Of a DNA stretch of 64,000 bases, positions 59,020-64,000 are shown in pieces. Each line of letters begins with the position of its first letter. Positions within the stretch are counted from its first letter, which is position 1. Origin of the DNA: Bacillus sp. CGMCC 1.16541 (GTDB taxonomy: Bacteria > Bacillota > Bacilli > Bacillales > Bacillaceae_H); the NCBI RefSeq assembly GCF_003184905.1, contig NZ_QFRU01000005.1:228684-292683 (forward strand), given 5' to 3'. Under the pieces are notes generated by a model. It worked only from the letters and a program-made list of their open reading frames with translations. It ran no database searches and was not told the origin of the DNA. Both the position numbers and the translations under genes were made by a program.

Positions 59020-60163
59020 GTGTGTTTACTCCTAAAAACGAGAACATTAGTCCTTTTAATTTATTCCAAAAACCACTTTCACCATCCCCTATACCCTTTT
59101 TAAAATAGACGGGAATACTTTCAATGATTTCACCATTATAAGAGACACTTAACCTCCCTACAATATTAGGAGTAGATGCATCATCTTTCCATTTATCACT
59201 AGGCTTTAACAGCTTTGCTTCTAACTGAATGTTTGTCTTTTCATCTTCTTGCAGAGGGTATAGTACATCTCGTTTTATATATAATTTATCCTCATAATAT
59301 GGATTGTTAACACCTGTAAATTCTCCTTCTTTCACAACTTTCACTAACTTATAAGACGAAAAAGCAGACTCGTACATTGAAATATGGTCATTCCAGTCAC
59401 CTGGAGCATTAAGAGTTACAGCAATTAAATCCAAACCATCTTTAGACGCGGTTGTAACAAGCGTTCTTTTTGCTCGCTTTGTATAGCCTGTTTTCCCCCC
59501 AGTCGCATAAGGATACAAGTTTGTTAATAATTTGTTTTTATTTTTCCAAACACGATCCCATTTTTCTTCAGGATGCGGCATGCGATAAAGTTTTGTACCT
59601 GAAACTTCTTTGAAGATTTCATTTTGCATCGCATACCGAGTAAGAATGGCCATATCGTAAGCAGTTGAAAAATGATCTTCATGATCATCTAAGCCATGTG
59701 GATTGGCAAAATGTGAGTTTGTCATTCCAATCTCTTCTGCTTTTTGGTTCATTAAATAAACAAACCCGTCTACACTTCCACCAACAGCTTCAGCAATTGC
59801 TACAGCTGAATCATTTCCAGATCGTAACATAAGACCATACACAAGGTCTTTTAACTTTATTTTTTCACCTTCTACTAGATATAGCGAGGACCCTTCTACC
59901 CCTACAGCATTAGGTCCAACTTTTACGACTTCATCAATTTTCCCAGACTCGATTGCTAAGATAGCTGTCATAATCTTTGTGATACTAGCAATTCTTTGCT
60001 TTTCATGTGCTCCTTTATCATATAGAACACGCCCAGATTGCTGTTCGATTAGCACCGCATTGTGCGCACTAACATTTCCATTCGCAGTTGGTTGATAAGG
60101 AAATATATGAAAGCATATACTGACGATGATTATGTAAGCAATCCATTTACTATTACGTTTCAT
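59012..60163 (-). CDS. dacB: Sporulation D-alanyl-D-alanine carboxypeptidase (PBP5*)
   Basis: 383 residues. A signal peptide (about 1-28) precedes the peptidase S11 domain: S60-x-x-K63 (ASITKIMT), RSGNDSA (SxN), [13 protein letters not shown] (KTG). A C-terminal beta domain (about 260-345) and a hydrophobic, amphipathic tail follow. It trims peptide side chains in the spore cortex to limit crosslinking. Preceded by a sigma-E-like promoter. Confidence 0.96.
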   Translation of the reverse strand: MKRNSKWIAYIIIVSICFHIFPYQPTANGNVSAHNAVLIEQQSGRVLYDKGAHEKQRIASITKIMTAILAIESGKIDEVVKVGPNAVGVEGSSLYLVEGEKIKLKDLVYGLMLRSGNDSAVAIAEAVGGSVDGFVYLMNQKAEEIGMTNSHFANPHGLDDHEDHFSTAYDMAILTRYAMQNEIFKEVSGTKLYRMPHPEEKWDRVWKNKNKLLTNLYPYATGGKTGYTKRAKRTLVTTASKDGLDLIAVTLNAPGDWNDHISMYESAFSSYKLVKVVKEGEFTGVNNPYYEDKLYIKRDVLYPLQEDEKTNIQLEAKLLKPSDKWKDDASTPNIVGRLSVSYNGEIIESIPVYFKKGIGDGESGFWNKLKGLMFSFLGVNTHG

Positions 60164-60193
60164 CCCATCCCCGTCCCTTTGTCTATTTGTACA

Positions 60194-60221
60194 AGTGTAT
60201 GCTTGTCTCTGAAGGTTATGA
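60194..60221 (-). promoter_or_regulatory. Possible sigma-E promoter of dacB-spmAB
   Basis: The minus strand reads TCATAAC (60221-60215), 13 bases, then CATACACT (60201-60194), a full match to the sigma-E -10 consensus CATACAnT. The -35 match is partial. Sigma-E control of dacB is established in B. subtilis. Confidence 0.55.
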
Positions 60222-60392
60222 ACTTTAATTTTAGAATTGACATCACTTATAAAGGATGATAATTGTGCGTATCTTTTCTAAAATACGTTCCTATTTAAGA
60301 TATAGGCAATAAAGACTATCTATTATCATAAAATTTACTTTAAAGGTAAAATAAAGGTAAAATCAAGAGGGAATTTTTTTTTTGAATAAAAA

Positions 60393-60418
60393 AGCCAACA
60401 CCATTAACAGTGTTGACT
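60393..60418 (-). terminator. Terminator of ypuI
   Basis: CAACAC/GTGTTG stem extended by AG/CT across a mismatch, followed on the minus strand by CTTTTTTATTC. Confidence 0.8.
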
Positions 60419-60459
60419 CTTTATGTAGGGAAACGAAGATGGGTGATTGATGAACACTT

Positions 60460-60948
60460 TTATTGAGATTGCTTCATCTTTGTTACATAGTCTGTTTCAT
60501 AAAACTGTAATTCTTCACGCATTTGCTGAAAGTCACTTTCTAGTGACCGTACTAATGTTAAGATAGACGCTGGTGGCATGAACCGATACTTTATCGAATT
60601 ACGTCCTGTATAAGCTGATCGACTATCTTCATACCACAAATCATTTCTAGGATTAAAGAATTCTTCGATACATTGATGATAAATGCGATAAAGTGCTTTT
60701 TCTGCAGCTGCTTTTCGGAAAGGTTCAGTATGAGTAATGACATGACACGTATCAAGACCTTCTTCACAAAAAACAGCCAGTCGTCTAAGGTTAGATAAGA
60801 CTAACTCATATGTTTCTACGCTTTCTTTTTGTTCATGCTGTAAAGAGACAAGAGTGTGGTTATTCAAAAAAGTATTTAACACTTCTTTTGAAATAGACAG
60901 TTTTTGTTCCACTAGTTCTAACTGTGACTTAACAATTGTATTTCCCAC
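60460..60948 (-). CDS. ypuI: YpuI family protein (DUF3907)
   Basis: 162 residues, helical and soluble (LVEQKLSISKEVLNTFLNNH, LSNLRRLAVFCEEGLD). The conserved YHQCIEEFFNPRNDLWYEDSRSAYTGRN identifies YpuI. Position between scpB and dacB agrees. Function unknown. Confidence 0.87.
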   Translation of the reverse strand: MGNTIVKSQLELVEQKLSISKEVLNTFLNNHTLVSLQHEQKESVETYELVLSNLRRLAVFCEEGLDTCHVITHTEPFRKAAAEKALYRIYHQCIEEFFNPRNDLWYEDSRSAYTGRNSIKYRFMPPASILTLVRSLESDFQQMREELQFYETDYVTKMKQSQ

Positions 60949-61037
60949 TTTTCTATTCCCCCCATTGCGTTACATTCACTGTACTTATACATAGTTATAT
61001 TTTTTGTAACCTATAACTATGTGCGGTGAATTAGTGT

Positions 61038-61610
61038 TTACTCTTGAAAGTTTTGAAAGAACAAGTCAGCTTCATGTTCACTGTTATCAGTCGCTATATC
61101 CTCAGGTAGTGGCGGCAACTCTTCAATGGTTTTGAGACCAAAGTGATTAAGGAACTCATTTGTTGTACCATACAAAATTGCTCTTCCGGCTCCTTCAGCT
61201 CTTCCTACCTCTTTGACTAAAGCTTTTCCAACTAATGTTTGCAAAGGACGCTCTGTTTTGACTCCTCTAATTTCTTCAATCTCTGCTCGTGTAATAGGTT
61301 GACGGTACGCTACAATAGCTAATGTTTCTAGGGCGGCTTGAGACAAAGATTGATGAATTGGCTCATCCATTAACTTCTTCACATAGTCGGAAATTTCCTT
61401 CTTTGTTGTTAACTGATAAACATTAGCAATTTCTAAAATATCAATTCCTTTTTCTTCACCCTTATAACTCTCTTTTAATTCAGCTATTGTCGCTCGAACC
61501 TCTTCTTCGCTAATTTCAAGGGTATCTTTCAATTGTTTAATAGAAAGCCCTTCATCTCCTGCCACAAACAAGAGACCTTCAACGACAGCTTTCCAATTAG
61601 GCTTGCTCAT
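61038..61610 (-). CDS. scpB: Segregation and condensation protein B
   Basis: 190 residues from the ATG at 61610, which overlaps the scpA stop in a TGATG; a GTG one codon earlier is possible. Two winged-helix domains: [26 protein letters not shown] and [30 protein letters not shown]. It is the dimeric kite subunit of the SMC condensin complex. Confidence 0.96.
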   Translation of the reverse strand: MSKPNWKAVVEGLLFVAGDEGLSIKQLKDTLEISEEEVRATIAELKESYKGEEKGIDILEIANVYQLTTKKEISDYVKKLMDEPIHQSLSQAALETLAIVAYRQPITRAEIEEIRGVKTERPLQTLVGKALVKEVGRAEGAGRAILYGTTNEFLNHFGLKTIEELPPLPEDIATDNSEHEADLFFQNFQE

Positions 61611-62365
61611 CACGATTCACTCTTTTCTTGATAAGATACATATAAATCTTCAAAATTACTTTCTTGTTCAACCACAATTTTATTACCTTTCATTAGCTCT
61701 AACACAGCTAAGAACGTCACAACAACATGGTTTCGCTCATGATAAGGAAATAATTGAAAAAAGTTTTTTTTCCCTTTCATTGCTTTTAGTTCCAGTATAA
61801 TTTCATCCATACGCTTTTCAATCGGTATATCTTGTCGATTAATCGTTGCACGTATTGGTTTTTGAAGTTGCTTACGCTTCATTAATTTTTGAAAAGCACT
61901 TAGCATATCATAAAATGAAATATCCATATCTTGCTTACTATCTTGTTGCTGCTCTTGAACAGAGGTTAATACAGTAGGTAATTTTGTATAAACATGACTT
62001 CTATTCTCTTCTAATTGTTTTAACTCTTGAGCAGCTTCCTTAAACTTTCGATATTCAATTAATTGCTTCATTAACTCTTCACGAGGATCCTCTTCCTCTT
62101 GAAATTCATCAAACTCATCAATCATTTCTTCTTCATATTTAGGAAGAAGCATTTTGCTCTTAATTTGCAACAGTGTCGCTGCTACAACTAAGTACTCACT
62201 TGCTACATCCAATTGAAGCTCTGTCATTGTATGAATATACATCATATATTGCTCAGTAATTTGAGCAACGGGAATATCATAAATATCAATTTCAAATCGA
62301 TTTATTAAATGCAACAAAAGGTCAAGTGGTCCTTCAAACGCATCAACCTTCACACTATACTCCAT
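61610..62365 (-). CDS. scpA: Segregation and condensation protein A
   Basis: 251 residues from the ATG at 62365 ([21 protein letters not shown]); another ATG at 62368 is too close to the ribosome site. This is the kleisin that bridges the two SMC heads: N-terminal SMC-neck-binding helices, a helical middle, and a C-terminal winged helix ([29 protein letters not shown]). Overlaps scpB. Confidence 0.96.
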   Translation of the reverse strand: MEYSVKVDAFEGPLDLLLHLINRFEIDIYDIPVAQITEQYMMYIHTMTELQLDVASEYLVVAATLLQIKSKMLLPKYEEEMIDEFDEFQEEEDPREELMKQLIEYRKFKEAAQELKQLEENRSHVYTKLPTVLTSVQEQQQDSKQDMDISFYDMLSAFQKLMKRKQLQKPIRATINRQDIPIEKRMDEIILELKAMKGKKNFFQLFPYHERNHVVVTFLAVLELMKGNKIVVEQESNFEDLYVSYQEKSES

Positions 62366-62549
62366 CATCTCACCAACACTTTACCATTCCAATTTTTATA
62401 CCTTTCATTAGTATAGAACATTACGTAGCCATGTCCAATAATAAATTCAAGGAAAAAGTATGAAAGTAAGCCTTTCGCCCAAACAATTATATACATGAAA
62501 CATAAAATGAGATTGTAATTAAAAATGGGTGCCTAAAGGAGGAATTTCT

Positions 62550-62645
62550 GTGGGTGATAAAGCTTGCGGTTACGGTAACGGTTTTGCATTAATCGTTGTA
62601 TTATTTATTTTATTAGTTCTTGTCGGTTGTGCATGTTTATTTTAA
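62550..62645 (+). CDS. YjcZ-type sporulation peptide
   Basis: 31 residues with a GTG start and a strong AAAGGAGG seven bases upstream. Sequence pattern: a Gly-rich start (GDKACGYGNG), then FALIVVLFILLVLVGC, ending CACLF. This fits the YjcZ/YrinR-like small hydrophobic spore proteins. Too short for ordinary ORF calling. Divergent from scpA and followed by its own terminator. Confidence 0.82.
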   Translation: MGDKACGYGNGFALIVVLFILLVLVGCACLF

Positions 62646-62653
62646 TTTTCACT

Positions 62654-62683
62654 AAAAGTGTTCAGCGATCTCTGAACACTTTT
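62654..62683 (+). terminator. Terminator of the YjcZ-type gene
   Basis: Perfect 12-bp arms AAAAGTGTTCAG (62654-62665) and CTGAACACTTTT (62672-62683), followed by CTCATTT. Confidence 0.9.
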
Positions 62684-62744
62684 CTCATTTATGATACACT
62701 ACATATAAAATGACTTACAGTACTGTAAGAAAGGAACGATGACC

Positions 62745-63266
62745 ATGTATCCACAACCCTATATTGATTACCTTGTTCACTTCCATGGAGATCGTGACTA
62801 TTTTGAATGTCACGAAATCCTTGAAGAGTATTGGAAAGAAACAGAACGAAAAAAAATATGGGTTGGGCTTATTCAATTAGCTGTTAGCTTATATCATCAG
62901 CGTCGAAACAACTATGGTGGAGCTTATCGGATGCTCAAAAGTGCCATTTCGATTCTCGAACAAGAATTGGAAGACGTATCAAGACTAGGACTTAACCATC
63001 ACTCACTTTTTCTCATTTTAAAAGAGCGGCTATCTTTAATCGAAAAAAATCAAGCATACAAAAGTCTATACCTACCGATTGAAGACGAGACTCTCTTGAC
63101 ATTATGTATGAATCGAAGTAGCGAAAAAAACATCATTTGGTGGTCTAACTCTGATTTAACAAATACAATGCTTGTTAATAATCGTCATACACTTCGAGAC
63201 CGAAGTGATGTAATTGCAGAGCGACAATTAAATTTACTAAAAAAACAAAACAACAGGCTTTGCTAA
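62745..63266 (+). CDS. ypuF: DUF309 family protein YpuF
   Basis: 173 residues from the ATG at 62745; the ATG at 62739 is only 3-4 bases from the AAGGA and less likely. The DUF309 signature is FHGDRDYFECHEILEEYWKE followed by WVGLIQLAVSLYHQRRNNYGGA. Helical, with a His-Glu cluster that could bind metal; function unknown. Position near scpA and ribT matches YpuF. Confidence 0.87.
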   Translation: MYPQPYIDYLVHFHGDRDYFECHEILEEYWKETERKKIWVGLIQLAVSLYHQRRNNYGGAYRMLKSAISILEQELEDVSRLGLNHHSLFLILKERLSLIEKNQAYKSLYLPIEDETLLTLCMNRSSEKNIIWWSNSDLTNTMLVNNRHTLRDRSDVIAERQLNLLKKQNNRLC

Positions 63267-63290
63267 AAATTTAGCATAAAGCCTGTTGTT
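63247..63290. terminator. Bidirectional terminator between ypuF and ribT
   Basis: Perfect 14-bp arms AAACAACAGGCTTT (63247-63260) and AAAGCCTGTTGTTT (63277-63290), overlapping the end of both genes. Confidence 0.9.
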
Positions 63291-63646
63291 TATTTTTGAT
63301 CTAATTCACACTTTTCAAAGAATGGTGCTACTAATTCACTAGGACGCACTTCTGCATTTCGATACATGTCTCGAATGGCTTTCATCATCATCTTACCAAT
63401 TCCTTGATGACGGTGTGACGGGTTGACACTAACATGTTGAATTTCAATTAAGGTTTCATTCACAGTTGTGATACCAATAATTCCAATAATGTCTTCTTCA
63501 TGCTTCCACAAATACAATTGCCAGTGATCGTTTTGCTCATATTCTTTAATTGTTAGTTGCAATTTCTTTAAATCTTTCTCATCTGGCATAAATGACAGAA
63601 GGCCCATTGCAATCTTTTCATAGTTTCTTTTGTAGCGTATAAGCAT
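63290..63646 (-). CDS. ribT: RibT, GNAT-family acetyltransferase
   Basis: 118 residues. The acetyl-CoA loop is VSVNPSHRHQGIGKMMMKA (Q/RxxGxG/A). The start MLIRYKRNYEKIAMGLLSFMPDEKDLKKL matches the last gene of the Bacillus rib operon. Here the 354 bases upstream contain no ribH, and a TnpB-type element end lies at 63945, so ribT appears cut off from ribDEAH. Its substrate is unknown. Confidence 0.93.
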   Translation of the reverse strand: MLIRYKRNYEKIAMGLLSFMPDEKDLKKLQLTIKEYEQNDHWQLYLWKHEEDIIGIIGITTVNETLIEIQHVSVNPSHRHQGIGKMMMKAIRDMYRNAEVRPSELVAPFFEKCELDQK

Positions 63647-63798
63647 AAGTTTCTCCCTTGTTATACAAACTTTCCTACAATTGAAGTTCTTTACATTTAC
63701 CTATGTTTGATTAAGGACTTTACGTAATGATTAACTTTATCATACAAAATTTGTCTACTATTATCAACATATGTACGAAAAGCGAAACACCTCTTTAT

Positions 63799-63885
63799 CT
63801 AAGCAATAAACATCCAATAAATCAAACCCCAAACAAAACTTAATCCTAGCAAAATAAAAAATAAAATCCAATTACTTTTTTGCAA
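63799..63885 (-). CDS. Possible 28-residue single-span membrane peptide
   Basis: The frame starts with TTG at 63885 and has AGGGGTG six bases upstream. The peptide is MQKSNW followed by a hydrophobic segment (ILFFILLGLSFVWGLIYWMFIA) and a stop. It lies in the otherwise empty region upstream of ribT. The length, ribosome site and membrane character are suggestive, but there is no family recognition. Confidence 0.4.
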   Translation of the reverse strand: MQKSNWILFFILLGLSFVWGLIYWMFIA

Positions 63886-63944
63886 GAGTAACACCCCTAT
63901 ACTCCTTATATAGATGGAGATGTTTCATCAGATAAGATGGAAGA

Positions 63945-64000
63945 GTCAACTACCCGCCACTTAACGCTCTTGCGAGCTGTTTGAAGTGGGGGCTTGCGTC
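63945..64000 (-). mobile_element. Probable right end of an IS200/IS605-IS1341 TnpB element (omega-RNA scaffold)
   Basis: Read on the minus strand the last 56 bases contain GCAAGCCCCCACTT, then a GCTC-GCAA-GAGC hairpin, then AAGTGGCGGG, and end in TAGTTGAC at 63945. CCACTT pairs with AAGTGG and CCC with GGG around a bulge. A terminal stem-loop ending in a GTTGAC-like motif, followed directly by a non-conserved guide (63944 downward), is the layout of TnpB-associated right-end RNAs. The TnpB gene would lie past the window edge; it is not seen. Confidence 0.6.

Overview
This window looks like a chromosomal segment from a low-GC, endospore-forming member of the Bacillaceae. The evidence is the menaquinol-cytochrome c reductase genes, sporulation genes (spoIVA, sleB-ypeB, spmAB, dacB, a YjcZ-type peptide), TRAP (mtrB), bacillithiol disulfide reductase (ypdA), resABCDE, and a gene order that closely follows the qcr-to-rib arc of the Bacillus subtilis chromosome. 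Almost every gene lies on the minus strand; the exceptions are ypzI, ansA, fer, the YjcZ peptide and ypuF. No rRNA, tRNA, CRISPR array or prophage was seen.

Layout. (1) 1-3.7 kb: qcrB (cut by the edge), qcrA, ypiF, ypiB, ypiA. (2) 4.0-15.4 kb: the aromatic supraoperon, transcribed as aroB-aroH, then trpEDCFBA, hisC, tyrA, aroA. A TRAP-type attenuator with promoter, (G/U)AG array, antiterminator and terminator lies between aroH and trpE. TRAP itself (mtrB) is encoded 6 kb away beside folE. Chorismate synthase is absent from its usual place before aroB. (3) 15.7-21.3 kb: cheR, ndk, the menaquinone side-chain and methylation genes hepT, menG, hepS, then mtrB, folE, hbs. (4) 21.6-31.8 kb: spoIVA, yphF, yphE, gpsA, der, yphA, ypzI, fni, ypfD, plsC, cmk. 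(5) 32.0-35.6 kb: ypfB and the germination cluster ypeB, sleB, prsW; sleB carries a 42-bp coding minisatellite. (6) 35.7-46.9 kb: ansA, ypdA, gudB, ypbH, a MerR/B12 CarH-like regulator, ypbG, an unrecognised membrane protein, ypbF, ypbD, recQ, ypbB, fer. (7) 47-50.5 kb: ribU under an FMN riboswitch, a secreted M23/LysM endopeptidase, and sigX-rsiX with a sigma-X-type promoter. (8) 50.8-56.9 kb: resE, resD, resC, resB, resA. (9) 57-63.6 kb: rluB, spmB, spmA, dacB, ypuI, scpB, scpA, a YjcZ-type peptide, ypuF, ribT. (10) The last 56 bases look like the right end (omega-RNA scaffold) of an IS200/IS605-IS1341 TnpB element.

How the genes work together. Chorismate is converted to tryptophan by trpE-A, to prephenate by aroH, and on to tyrosine and phenylalanine by tyrA and hisC. 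TRAP senses tryptophan and controls trp transcription. hepS/hepT/menG feed menaquinone to the qcr complex and to the Res cytochrome c maturation system. Spore genes are interspersed: coat basement layer (spoIVA), cortex crosslinking (dacB-spmAB) and cortex lysis (sleB-ypeB, with prsW adjacent).

The points most worth a second look are the CarH-like B12/MerR regulator placed between ypbH and ypbG, the TnpB-type RNA end at the right edge, the long palindrome between hisC and tyrA, the hairpin around the start of the M23 endopeptidase gene, and the sleB repeat array. Most of the rest is conserved Bacillaceae core genome. Where the longest open frame began at a codon without a Shine-Dalgarno sequence, the start was moved to one with a plausible ribosome binding site, and this is stated in the entry.
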